Shown here in pieces: positions 22,873-31,343 of a stretch of DNA of 33,146 nucleotides (position 1 is the stretch's first letter; the number at the start of each line of letters is the position of its first letter). The translations under genes and the position numbers were made by a program. The notes beneath the pieces were generated by a model. The model was not told where the DNA came from. It did not search any database and saw only the letters and a program-made list of their open reading frames with translations. Source of the DNA: Syntrophobacteraceae bacterium (GTDB taxonomy: Bacteria; Desulfobacterota; Syntrophobacteria; Syntrophobacterales; Syntrophobacteraceae); contig JALOOX010000048.1 in the NCBI GenBank assembly GCA_025454175.1, forward strand, positions 1 through 33,146. Direction: 5' to 3'.

Positions 22873-23778
22873 TCAGCGGCCCACCCAGGCGGGGCTTCGC
22901 CGTATGGCCCCCTCGATGTGCGCCGCGGCGCGGGAGCAGCCGAAGGTCAGGACGAAATAGAGGGCGGTGATGGTGATCCAGATTTCAAAGGTGAGGTATG
23001 TTGCGGCCATGAGCTCCATGCCCTGGAAGGTGAGCTCCTGGACCGAAATCACCGAGACGATGGCGGAATCCTTGATGGTCGAAATGAACTGGCCGGCCAT
23101 GGGAGGCAGGATGCGCTGAGCCGCCTGGGGGAGAATGACGTGGCGCATCTGCTGGTGCCGGGAGAGCCCGAGAGCCGCCGAGGCCTCCCACTGCCCACGG
23201 TCGATGGAGCGAATGCCGGCCCGGACGATTTCGGCGATGTAGGCCCCTTCGTAGACGCTCAGCGTGATGACGGCGGAAAGGAAGCTGTTGAACCGCGTCG
23301 GGGAAGCAGCCACCAGCCCGACCATGTCCTGGATGAAGGGCGCCTGCCTGTGCAGCACCTCTTCCAGCCTGAGAAGCGGCATGATCTGGTCGCTCAGGAA
23401 GTAATAGAAGAGGAACACCAGGACCAGGGGTGGAGTGTTGCGCACGAGCCCCACGAAGGTGGCGCCGACCATCCGTTGAAACAGCCTCGGACTGACGCGC
23501 CACAGCCCCATCAGGACCCCGATGAGCGTCGCGAAAAAGGTGGTCCAGACGCTCAAGCGAATGGTGGTCATCAGACCCTGGATGAGTACTCCCGGCGTCC
23601 AGCTTCCGGCCTGAACGTCATAGCGGACGAGATACTGGGGAATGGCGGACCAGTTCCACCGGTAGTGCACCTTGGTTTCGATGCCCAGAACCACGAAGAC
23701 CGCAGCCGCCGTAAGCGCCGCCAGAACGATCACATCCAGGGGAGTGATGCTCCACCGCTTTTGTCGAGATCGATACAA
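22873..23778 (-). CDS. polar amino-acid ABC transporter permease (HisM/GlnP type)
   Basis: 301 residues from a TTG at 23778, preceded by GAGGA. A long N-terminal region with one TM helix (VIVLAALTAAAVFVVLGIET) precedes the transport domain (about 65-295). The domain shows GLMTTIRLSVWTTFFATLIG, the conserved LVRNTPPLVLVFLFYYF, and the EAA loop (GQWEASAALGLSRHQQMRHV, then ILPQAA) that contacts the ATPase. Permeases of this kind pair to import polar or basic amino acids through the inner membrane. It is the third gene of the minus-strand operon, behind a binding protein and a second permease of the same type. No ATPase gene follows before the convergent waaF. The paired permeases suggest a heterodimer. 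Confidence 0.92.
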   Translation of the reverse strand: MYRSRQKRWSITPLDVIVLAALTAAAVFVVLGIETKVHYRWNWSAIPQYLVRYDVQAGSWTPGVLIQGLMTTIRLSVWTTFFATLIGVLMGLWRVSPRLFQRMVGATFVGLVRNTPPLVLVFLFYYFLSDQIMPLLRLEEVLHRQAPFIQDMVGLVAASPTRFNSFLSAVITLSVYEGAYIAEIVRAGIRSIDRGQWEASAALGLSRHQQMRHVILPQAAQRILPPMAGQFISTIKDSAIVSVISVQELTFQGMELMAATYLTFEIWITITALYFVLTFGCSRAAAHIEGAIRRSPAWVGR

Positions 23779-23812
23779 CGTTCCTCAGTCGGATCTTGAA
23801 GCTCGAAACAAC

Positions 23813-24643
23813 TCAGGTGAGACTTTCCCAGTCCTGGGTTTCAAACCAGTAGCGCTTGCGCTCCTGGATCCACCCCTCCTCCTGGATCATTCGAATCCAG
23901 TTGTTGAGGAAGTTCAGGGTATCCACATCGCCTTTCCGGACCGCCAGTCCGATGGGGCTCGTGTCGAAGGCTTCCTTCACGGGAAGAAAGAGCCTGTCCG
24001 GGTTCTTGACCGCCTGGAAAGCCGGCAGGGGCTCCTCGCTCACGAAAGCATGGGCGCGGCCGTTGAGAAGCTCCTGAACCGCCTGGGACTCCTCGTCAAA
24101 CTGCCTCAGCTGAGCGTTGGGCATGTGCTTCTTGGCTGCGGCCACGGCGGTGGTCCCGATGCGGACCGCGATGACCACCTCGGGCTTGTTGAAATCCTCG
24201 ATCCTGCTGAACCCCTTGGCCACTTCCCTGTGAGCGACCATGGACATCCCCGTGTGGTAGTAGGGATCGGTGAAATTGACCTTGAGGTTGCGATCGGTCT
24301 TGATGCTCATGCCTCCGATGATGAGGTCGAATTTGCCCGTCAGGAGGGCGGGGATGATCCCGGACCACTTGGTGGGAACAAACTCGACCTTGACCCCCAT
24401 ATCCTGGGCTAGACGCCTGGCCACATCGATCTCGAACCCGATGTACTGGCCGGACTTGTCGGTCATGGCCCAGGGCACGAAAGTCGAGAAGCCCACCTTC
24501 AGAACGCCCCGCTTCAGGACCTGCTCGATCATGCTTTCCTCGGCCAGCTGCTGCTGAAGCTTCGCGGCGGAGGAAGCTCCCGCCGCAAGGACCAGGACCA
24601 GCAACGCCAGCGGCACTCCCATCCATTTTTTGAGCTCTCTCAT
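23813..24643 (-). CDS. amino-acid ABC transporter periplasmic binding protein (SBP_bac_3)
   Basis: 276 residues; AGGAGGGG precedes the ATG. A signal peptide (VPLALLVLVLAAGASSAA) with no lipobox is followed by a type II binding protein of family 3. Visible blocks are RGVLKVGFSTFVPWAMTDKS, GQYIGFEIDVARRLAQDMGV, LLTGKFDLIIGGMSIKTDRN and VNFTDPYYHTGMSMVAHRE. The arginine in KTDR and the aspartates in this fold usually bind the ligand's carboxylate and amino groups. A polar or acidic amino acid is likely, but the exact ligand is open. The gene sits between two permease genes, 67 bases after the first and 34 before the second. Confidence 0.92.
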   Translation of the reverse strand: MRELKKWMGVPLALLVLVLAAGASSAAKLQQQLAEESMIEQVLKRGVLKVGFSTFVPWAMTDKSGQYIGFEIDVARRLAQDMGVKVEFVPTKWSGIIPALLTGKFDLIIGGMSIKTDRNLKVNFTDPYYHTGMSMVAHREVAKGFSRIEDFNKPEVVIAVRIGTTAVAAAKKHMPNAQLRQFDEESQAVQELLNGRAHAFVSEEPLPAFQAVKNPDRLFLPVKEAFDTSPIGLAVRKGDVDTLNFLNNWIRMIQEEGWIQERKRYWFETQDWESLT

Positions 24644-24710
24644 GATACCCCTCCTTTCTCACGCAGTGACATTCCGGATTCTCAACAAACACGCGGTGGC
24701 CAACGTTACC

Positions 24711-25517
24711 TCACACCGCTGCAAACCGATTCTCCATGCGACGAACGACCAGGGACAGCCCCAGGGTGATGACGAGATAGATGGCTGCCACCGTGAACCA
24801 GATCTCGAAGGTGAGAAACGTGTCGGCAACGACCACCTGAGCCTGCATGGCCAGGTCGTAGAGAGCGATGGTGCTCACCAGGGCGGAATCCTTGACGAGG
24901 GATATGGCCTGGCTCGTCAAGGGCGGCAGCATTCTCCGAAAGGCCTGGGGGAGGATGATGTGGACATAGGCGTGACGGGTGCTCAGCCCCAGGCTGCGCG
25001 AAGCTTCCCACTGCCCTTTGTCCACGGCGACAATACCCGCCCGCATGATCTCCGAGGCGTAGGCCCCCTCGAAAAGACTCAGAGCCAGGACGGCGGACAT
25101 GAACCGGCTGATGTCGAGCACCGGCGAGAGCACGAAATAGATGAAGAAGAGCTGGATCAGCAGCGGGGTGTTCCGGATGAGCTCGACGTACACCACGGCC
25201 ACGGACCGGGCAAGCCGGGATCGGGAAAGGCGGAACAGCGCCGCCGAGACTCCGAAGAGAAAGGCCAGGATGAGACTGACGCCCGCCACCTGCAAAGTGA
25301 CTCCCAGCCCCTGGAGCAGCAGCCCCGCCGAGAATTGCCCGTTGTCCCAGGTGAAAAGGTAGCGAGGAACCCGATACCACTGCCAGTGATAGCCGAGCCT
25401 CTCGGTACCGCGCGCCAGGAGCCATGCCAGTGCCGTCATGAGAGCGACGTACTGAAGGATGTCCAGCGCCGTGCGGTAGCGGCGATCTCGAAAAGGCTGA
25501 AGCAGCGCGGCTGTCAT
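24711..25517 (-). CDS. polar amino-acid ABC transporter permease (HisQ/GlnP type)
   Basis: 268 residues from the ATG at 25517; a TTG two codons earlier is the alternative, and neither has a strong ribosome-binding site. It has one extra N-terminal TM helix (IALMTALAWLLARG region), then the permease domain with LLLQGLGVTLQVAGVSLILA, the LIRNTPLLIQLFFIYFVLS block, and the EAA loop (GQWEASRSLGLSTRHAYVHI, then ILPQAFRRMLPP). It is first in the operon and similar in plan to the third gene, so the two probably form a heterodimeric channel. The ATPase must be encoded elsewhere or be shared. Confidence 0.92.
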   Translation of the reverse strand: MTAALLQPFRDRRYRTALDILQYVALMTALAWLLARGTERLGYHWQWYRVPRYLFTWDNGQFSAGLLLQGLGVTLQVAGVSLILAFLFGVSAALFRLSRSRLARSVAVVYVELIRNTPLLIQLFFIYFVLSPVLDISRFMSAVLALSLFEGAYASEIMRAGIVAVDKGQWEASRSLGLSTRHAYVHIILPQAFRRMLPPLTSQAISLVKDSALVSTIALYDLAMQAQVVVADTFLTFEIWFTVAAIYLVITLGLSLVVRRMENRFAAV

Positions 25518-25543
25518 CGGCAATCCATGGAAGGGACGGTTTC

Positions 25544-25557
25544 GAGTTACGAGTTAA
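25544..25557. repeat. heptamer pair GAGTTAC GAGTTAA
   Basis: Two tandem 7-base units lie just upstream of the minus-strand permease gene. They resemble the heptameric filler repeats seen at 26710-26737. Confidence 0.4.
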
Positions 25558-25670
25558 AAGCCTGACGCATGATCGACGGGGGCGGGCCGACCACGATCCC
25601 CGGAGCCGTATATGGAGATCGAGTCCCCCCCTCGGTACAATTCAACACACTTAAACACATTAGTGTCCAC

Positions 25671-25680
25671 CACTCGAGTG
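25671..25680. promoter_or_regulatory. CACTCGAGTG palindrome upstream of the ABC transporter operon
   Basis: A perfect 10-bp palindrome about 155 bases upstream of the first permease start, in an AT-rich stretch (25640-25700) likely to contain the operon promoter. No clear -35/-10 pair was assigned. It could be an operator; the remaining intergenic DNA (25518-25752) holds no gene. Confidence 0.3.
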
Positions 25681-25752
25681 ACGACAATGGACATCTTATT
25701 CCATGGAGCTGTACTCAGGATCCGGCGATGGGCAACCGAAGGCCGCCTGGCG

Positions 25753-26601
25753 TCAGTTGGCGGCCGCCAGCAGCCGATCCGTCAGTTGCTCACAGGTGAA
25801 GAGAAGCGATTCAAGGTCCAGGGTCTCTAGAACCTTCCGGTCGAAAAGGAACTTGACCCTTGCCGAAAAGCCCTCGGATGCGTCTTCATCCCACCAGAGG
25901 ACTCGAATCCCGAGCCGCGGCAGGATGTGGAATTCAGCGGCGAAGTCCACCTGCTCCTCCCTGAGCTCAATCTCCCGTCCGATCCCGGAAATCGACTCCG
26001 AGAGCCGGCTCAAACGCCCGGCGTATTTCTGGGCCAGGGGGCCTTCACAATGTCCTCGCAGGCTCTTGATCTTGGACACGGAGTTGGGCAGAGTCTCCAT
26101 CCCGACCCAGGCGCCCGATGGATCGGTTGCCCCACCGATCACGTAATTGTAAAGCAGAATCTTGTCGTAAGGACCGAGGGCTCCACTGGAATCCGAAACG
26201 ATGTCCTCGTGAGTCACGGCGACGGTCTGGTCAAAGTAGGTGAAACGGAGCGTCGCCGTCCCATCGGGCTCCGAGTATTCTGCGCCAAGGCTTTGGGCGA
26301 CTTCTCGGAAATCCCACTTCCGGATCTCCCCCCGCAGAAACTGGAGGGCCTTCTCGAATCCTTCCCGCTTGATGCCGATCCCCGCCGCATGCTGCTCGGC
26401 CAGCTGAGCCCTCAGGGGTTGAACGGCTTCCTGATCCAGGTAGGGGCAGAGATCCAGGTCTCCCTGTCCCACGATGACCTGCGTGGCAAAAGCCAGGCAG
26501 GTTTCAAAACCGCACTCCCTGCAATTGGTCCTGGGGGTGAGCATGTAGAGATGCATGGGAGTGAGACGCTTGTCGAGCATCTCTCGGCGCTTGTCTTCCA
26601 T
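25753..26601 (-). CDS. DUF3786 protein with N-terminal [4Fe-4S] domain
   Basis: 282 residues. The N-terminus has C27, C30, C35 and C52 (TNCRECGFETCLAFA ... DLCPYL). This is the four-cysteine Fe-S domain found in the corrinoid iron-sulfur protein and related anaerobic enzymes. Residues about 85-280 match the DUF3786 type (LRFTYFDQTVAVTHEDIVSD, ILLYNYVIGGATDPSGAWVG, FHILPRLGIRVLWWDEDASE). The family is common in anaerobic acetyl-CoA-pathway organisms and its role is unproven, with links to corrinoid or one-carbon metabolism inferred from the Fe-S domain. No such pathway gene lies beside it here. It is flanked by the ABC transporter operon and a nucleotide-sugar gene, both on the same strand. 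Confidence 0.8.
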   Translation of the reverse strand: MEDKRREMLDKRLTPMHLYMLTPRTNCRECGFETCLAFATQVIVGQGDLDLCPYLDQEAVQPLRAQLAEQHAAGIGIKREGFEKALQFLRGEIRKWDFREVAQSLGAEYSEPDGTATLRFTYFDQTVAVTHEDIVSDSSGALGPYDKILLYNYVIGGATDPSGAWVGMETLPNSVSKIKSLRGHCEGPLAQKYAGRLSRLSESISGIGREIELREEQVDFAAEFHILPRLGIRVLWWDEDASEGFSARVKFLFDRKVLETLDLESLLFTCEQLTDRLLAAAN

Positions 26602-26709
26602 CGTTTATGTGATCTCCATCGGAAGCGATATTTCTTGACGGTCCCTCATGCCCCTTTCTGGGCACCCGAACCGGTGAAAAGGATTTCATGAGGGTCTGGT
26701 TTTCAACGT

Positions 26710-26737
26710 GAAACTTGAAACCCGAAACTTGAAACTT
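26710..26737. repeat. heptamer repeat GAAACTT x4
   Basis: GAAACTT, GAAACCC, GAAACTT and GAAACTT run end to end between the DUF3786 gene and the decarboxylase gene. Heptamer arrays of this composition are a known kind of intergenic filler in many bacteria. They are non-coding here, although all frames stay open through them. Confidence 0.65.
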
Positions 26738-26767
26738 TTCCCGGCACACAAACCCATTGCCACCCGA

Positions 26768-27730
26768 TCAATCCGGACGGTCCCCGGAGCGCAGCAGGTC
26801 GTCGAAGTAGTCGATGGTCTTTCGCAGACCCTCGTCCAGAACCACCCTGGGCTCCCAGCCCAGGACCTCCCTCGCCAGCGAGATGTCCGGCTGGCGCATG
26901 ACCGGGTCGTCCTGGGGAAGGGGCTTGAAGACGAGCTCCGATTTGGAGCCGGTCATCTCGCGCACCTTGGTGGCCAGCTCCATGATGGTGAATTCACCGG
27001 GGTTTCCGAGGTTCACGGGACCCGTGAAGCCTTCGGGGGAATTCATGAGACGCACGAACCCCTCGATGAGATCGTCCACGTAGCAGAAGGAACGGGTCTG
27101 CTTGCCCTCGCCGTAGATGGTGATGGGCTCGTCCCTGAGGGCCTGCACGATGAAATTGGACACCACGCGGCCGTCGTTGGGATGCATCCGGGGGCCGTAG
27201 GTATTGAAGATCCTGGCCACCTTGATCCTGAGACCGTGCTGCCGATGATAGTCGAAAAAGAGAGTCTCGGCGCAACGCTTGCCTTCGTCGTAGCAGGACC
27301 TGGGCCCCACGGGGTTGACATGCCCCCAGTAGCTTTCCTTCTGGGGGTGAACCTTGGGATCGCCGTAGACTTCCGAGGTGGAGGCCTGCATGATCTTGGC
27401 CTTGACGCGCTTGGCCAGCCCCAGCATGTTGATGGAGCCGTGCACATTCACCTTGGTCGTCTGCACCGGGTCCGTCTGGTAGTGGATGGGTGAGGCCGGG
27501 CACGCCAGGTTGAATATCTCGTCCACTTCGATGTACAGGGGGTAAGTGATGTCGTGACGGAAGAGCTCGAAATAGGGGTTCTCCAGAAGATGGACAATGT
27601 TCCGCTTGCTGCCTGTGTAGAAGTTGTCCACACAGAGGACATCGTGGCCATCGTTCAGGAGCCTCTCACACAGGTGCGATCCCAGAAAGCCCGCACCACC
27701 CGTCACGGCGCAACGTTTGCGAATGTGCAT
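26768..27730 (-). CDS. UDP-glucuronate decarboxylase (UDP-xylose synthase), SDR family
   Basis: 320 residues; GGAAAGGAAG precedes the ATG. The Rossmann motif is GGAGFLG at 11-17. The catalytic residues are in [10 protein letters not shown] (T118/S119, with E120 as the decarboxylation-associated glutamate) and SCYDEGKR (Y147 and K151). [19 protein letters not shown] and [20 protein letters not shown] are highly typical of UXS. The enzyme turns UDP-glucuronic acid into UDP-xylose with a bound NAD+ in the cytoplasm. The product feeds surface or exopolysaccharide synthesis. It diverges from an ABC exporter, deacetylase and glycoside-hydrolase group, supporting a polysaccharide locus. Confidence 0.92.
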   Translation of the reverse strand: MHIRKRCAVTGGAGFLGSHLCERLLNDGHDVLCVDNFYTGSKRNIVHLLENPYFELFRHDITYPLYIEVDEIFNLACPASPIHYQTDPVQTTKVNVHGSINMLGLAKRVKAKIMQASTSEVYGDPKVHPQKESYWGHVNPVGPRSCYDEGKRCAETLFFDYHRQHGLRIKVARIFNTYGPRMHPNDGRVVSNFIVQALRDEPITIYGEGKQTRSFCYVDDLIEGFVRLMNSPEGFTGPVNLGNPGEFTIMELATKVREMTGSKSELVFKPLPQDDPVMRQPDISLAREVLGWEPRVVLDEGLRKTIDYFDDLLRSGDRPD

Positions 27731-28049
27731 CTATCTTCCTTTCCAGTGAATTCCGGGTTCGGCCTCCCCGGGCTCATCATGCCGGGGCGGACCGTTCAGT
27801 AGTCAAGTCACATGCCAGGGACAAGGACAAAAAGGTTGAGCTAATCTAATGCATCGACATGGCCTTGACAATGCGGTTATGGACTTCTGAAACGCATCGG
27901 CGACGCCAGGTCCCGGGGGAAGAGGCGCCGGTATCCAGGCGGCGCCCATTCCGGTGGCCCGGGGGAGCATCGGGGCTTCTGCCTTTTGAGTTGATTCCCC
28001 ATGGGGGATGGGCTAGAAATCGTTCGTTTTGACCGTTCGACGTCACTTC
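27731..28049. other. divergent intergenic region with a CCCCATGGGG palindrome
   Basis: The DNA between the decarboxylase and exporter genes has no gene. A palindrome ATTCCCCATGGGGGAT sits at 27994-28009, about 40 bases before the exporter start. A low-GC patch at 27820-27860 may hold promoters, but none is clear. Confidence 0.35.
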
Positions 28050-29793
28050 ATGATCAATGAGAGCGTGCCCCTGAGAGAGGGAGCCGGGGAATCCGGTAAT
28101 TTCCTCGTGAAACCGAACCCGATGATACGAAGAATCCTGCCCTACCTGCGTCCCTATCGCCTGCCCTTTATTGTGGCGCTCTCCCAGGTGTTCCTGATCA
28201 GTGCATTCGAGCTGCTCAAGCCCTGGCCCCTGAAGCTGATCATCGACAGCGTCCTCGGAGACAAGCCGATGCCCTGGGGGATGAGCGGATCCGTGAGCCC
28301 TGAGTCGTTCCTGGTCCTGGCATGCATCGGCCTCGTGCTGATTTACCTTTTCCTGGGCGGACTGACCCTCGCCAACAATTTCACGACCATACGCATCGGC
28401 CAGCGCATGGTGAACGACCTGCGCCGCGACCTCTACAGCCATCTCCAGCGACTCTCGCTGGCCTTTCACAGCCGCCGGCAGGTGGGGGACCTGCTCTATC
28501 GGGTGACGGCGGATACCTATGCCATTCAAAGCCTGACCATGAACGGGCTCTTTCCCATAGTCACGGCAGCCTTGCTGCTCATCGGCATGTTCACGGTCAT
28601 GATCCGCATCGACTGGCTGCTCACCCTCATGGCTCTCGCTGTCTGTCCAGCCCTGCTGCTCTCCATCACCATCATGGGTGGGAGGATATCCTCGGCCGCC
28701 ATGGAAGCCCGCCAGCAGGAAAGCGAGGTCTACTCGGTGGTGCAGCGGGCCATGTCGGCCATGCGGATCATCCAGGCGTTCACCAAGGAGGAGGAAGAGC
28801 ACCGCAAGTTCATGCACGCCAGCCAGGAGAGCCTGGGGGCCAGCCTTCGCCTGTATACACTCCAGACGTTTTACTCCGGGGTCATCAACGTGGTCATGGC
28901 CATAGGGACGGCCTTCGTGGTCTGGTTCGGCGCCCGCAAGGTCATGTCCGGTGAAATCACGGTGGGGGAGATCATCGTCTTCACGACCTATCTCGCTTCC
29001 CTCTATGCGCCCATCAACACCATCAGCCAGACCTGGGGGATCATCCAGGGGGCCAAGGTCGGAGTCCAGCGCGCCTTCGAAATCCTGGAGGTCGAAAGGG
29101 ACCTTCCGGACGGCTGGAAGGAGCTCCCGCCTTCGGGCGCCCGCGGCGAGATCCGCTATGAGGGGGTATCGTTCCACTACGTGAACGAACAGCCGGTGCT
29201 CAAGGATATCGATCTCCATGTGCAGCCGGGACAGAAAGTCGCCATCGTCGGGCCGACGGGTGTCGGCAAGTCCACCCTCGTCAGCCTGCTGCCCCGTTTC
29301 TATGACCCCTTGACGGGCCGCGTCTCCCTGGACGGCACGGACGTGCGCGAATTCAAGCTCAAGGCCTTGCGGAGGCAGATCGGGATGGTGCTTCAGCCGC
29401 CCCTACGACTCGATCCAAAGGCTTCCCCAGAAGTACGACACCGTCGTGGGCGAACAGGGAGCCACCCTCTCCGAAGGAGAGCGCCAGCGGATCACCATCG
29501 CGCGGGCCATCCTGCGCAACGCCGCGATCCTGATCCTGGATGAGCCGACCTCATCGGTGGACTCGGAGACCGAGGCCCTCATCATGGAGGGACTCAACCA
29601 GCTCACCGCCGGTCGAACGACCTTCATCATCGCCCACAGGCTTTCCACCGTCCGGCGGGCGGACATCATCCTGGTGATCCGTAACGGCGAGGTCGTCGAG
29701 CAGGGTGGGTTCGAAGAGCTCATCCGAAGGAACGGCTACTTCGCATCCCTTTACAGAACGCAGTTCGGCGCCGAAGATAACAGCGCGTTTTAG
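28050..29793 (+). pseudogene. MsbA-type ABC exporter (fused membrane and ATPase domains), internally deleted and frameshifted
   Basis: The N-terminal six-TM exporter domain and the start of the ATPase domain are read from 28050: Walker A GPTGVGKST and the Q-loop QIGMVLQPP. Near 29400 the frame becomes nonsense. The true sequence resumes in another frame with YDSIQRLPQKYDTVVGEQGA, then signature LSEGERQR, Walker B ILILDEPTS and H-loop IIAHR. Family members have about 33 more residues between the Q-loop and this point, so roughly 100 bases are missing and the frame is broken. Uninterrupted, it would be about 610 residues, exporting lipid-linked sugar or another hydrophobic substrate. The start is uncertain (ATG 28050 or 28122). 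A local assembly error could produce the same pattern, so the loss of function is provisional. Confidence 0.85.
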
Positions 29794-29850
29794 CGTGCCA
29801 CCAACACCGGGGACAACGATCTCCGGCCCCCACATCGAGGAGACCATGCC

Positions 29851-30993
29851 TTGAACCGGCTGCATCTTCCAACAGTCGTCTTCATGACCCTGCTGCTTGC
29901 CGTGGCCTCGGAAACTCAACCTTTGCGTGCATTCACGCCCAATCCGCTTCCCGAAGCTCGAGAGAACGGAGCGCCCGAGACCGTCGAGAGCGCCCGGCCC
30001 GCGCCGCTGCGCCTGGCCTTCCTGAGTGATACCGGCCCCTCACGCCGCCACATGGAGCTTCCCCTTTCGGAATCGGAGGCCACGCTTCGCGTCCCGAATC
30101 AGATTCGTCTGCTGCTGTTTTCTCCCCACCCCGACGATGAAACCCTTGCGGCAGCCGGCCTGGTTCAGCGGGTGATCGAGCGGGGCGGATCGGTGCGCGT
30201 GGTGTGGATGACCAACGGCGACGGCTTCCTGGACGGCGTTCGGTCCGAATTCGACGTCACGGAGCCCACCGACCATGATTTCATCGAGTATGGCAAGATG
30301 CGCCAGAAGGAGGCCACAAGTGCCATTGGCGAGCTGGGACTGAAGGAAGGCGATTCCGTTTTCCTGGGTTTTCCCGACGGTGGCCTCTATCCCATCTGGG
30401 AGGCGCACTGGTCTTTATCTCATCCCTACACGTCGCCCCATACCCGCCTGAGCCGGTCGACCTATCCAAACAGTTACAGGCGTGCCGTGCAGTATTCCGG
30501 GACCGCCCTGTTGGAGCAGATCATGGGGGTTATGCGCGACTTTTCCCCGGACTGGGTGCTTTTGCCCGATCCGCGGGATCACCATCCGGACCATGCCGCG
30601 TCGGGAGCCTTCATCCTCGACGCGCTCAGAAAGCTTCGGGAGGCTGGAGAACCCCCCTTTTCCGAAACCGAGGCCTTCACCTACCTGGTGCATTTTCCCG
30701 CCTATCCCAACGCCGAAGGCTGGGTGAGCGCCGCAAACCGGGCTTCCGCCGGCGGGGTTCTCACGGGAAGCCAGTCCCTGGCGGCAACCCAGTGGCTCAC
30801 GCTGCCCATCGATTCCGCGGAGCTCCAGGGCAAGCGCAGGGCCCTGGCCCGCCACGATTCCCAGATGGAGCCCCTGGGTCCCTTTCTCAACCTCTTCCTG
30901 GTGCGCTACGAGGTTTTCGGCCGTCTGCGGCCAAGCCAGATCATGGAAGTCCCTGTTGAGTATGCTGCCCGTTTCAGAAAGCCCAACAGCTGA
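29851..30993 (+). CDS. exported LmbE/PIG-L family deacetylase
   Basis: 380 residues from a TTG at 29851, 8 bases after AGGAG; the nearby ATG at 29845 is closed by a stop after two codons. A signal-like segment (LPTVVFMTLLLAVASE) suggests export. The zinc-binding motif SPHPDDETLAAAGLVQ gives H93, D95, D96 and E97, and the second site is H244-H245-P-D-H248. LmbE/PIG-L enzymes remove N-acetyl groups from sugars such as N-acetylglucosamine conjugates. The sequence GKMRQKEATSAIGELGL, then VFLGFPDGGLY, is typical. It follows the broken ABC exporter by 57 bases and precedes a secreted glycoside-hydrolase-like protein. A role in trimming a surface or extracellular polysaccharide is inferred. Confidence 0.88.
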   Translation: MNRLHLPTVVFMTLLLAVASETQPLRAFTPNPLPEARENGAPETVESARPAPLRLAFLSDTGPSRRHMELPLSESEATLRVPNQIRLLLFSPHPDDETLAAAGLVQRVIERGGSVRVVWMTNGDGFLDGVRSEFDVTEPTDHDFIEYGKMRQKEATSAIGELGLKEGDSVFLGFPDGGLYPIWEAHWSLSHPYTSPHTRLSRSTYPNSYRRAVQYSGTALLEQIMGVMRDFSPDWVLLPDPRDHHPDHAASGAFILDALRKLREAGEPPFSETEAFTYLVHFPAYPNAEGWVSAANRASAGGVLTGSQSLAATQWLTLPIDSAELQGKRRALARHDSQMEPLGPFLNLFLVRYEVFGRLRPSQIMEVPVEYAARFRKPNS

Positions 30994-31343
30994 TGGGGTT
31001 GTTCACTTGGCCCTAGCCACCCCTCAATTCAACAGCGATGTCCCGACCCGGCCCCTGCGCAAGTTTCGTAACCATCAGGCCAGGGCTGCGCAAAATTTGT
31101 CGAGATGCGGGGCCTTCCACGGCGGGCTCACGCGACACTCGCAGCCGGAGATGAGGCGATCGTCGATTCCGGCGGCGGCCCGCGCTGCCATGATGCCACG
31201 GCGGTCGCTCGGCCGGATACCCGTCGGCCTCGTTCTTCGTGGAGGAATGGCCCGTGCATTTGGCCCAGGTTTTGATAATGCGATCTTCTTCTGCTCCGTT
31301 TGTACGGACGTTTTGAGTGATTCTCATCAATCGGGGGCTCGAA
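30994..31343. other. intergenic region before the glycoside-hydrolase-like gene
   Basis: No gene is supported. TTTTGATAATG at about 31271-31281 contains a TGNTATAAT-like -10 element about 70 bases upstream of the GTG start, but no good -35 is present. GGGGG precedes the start codon at 31333-31337. Confidence 0.35.

Noticed and set aside
31250..31285. Possible sigma-54 promoter (TTGG near GGTTTTGAT)
   Set aside because: The -12 GC element is missing and the spacing does not fit.
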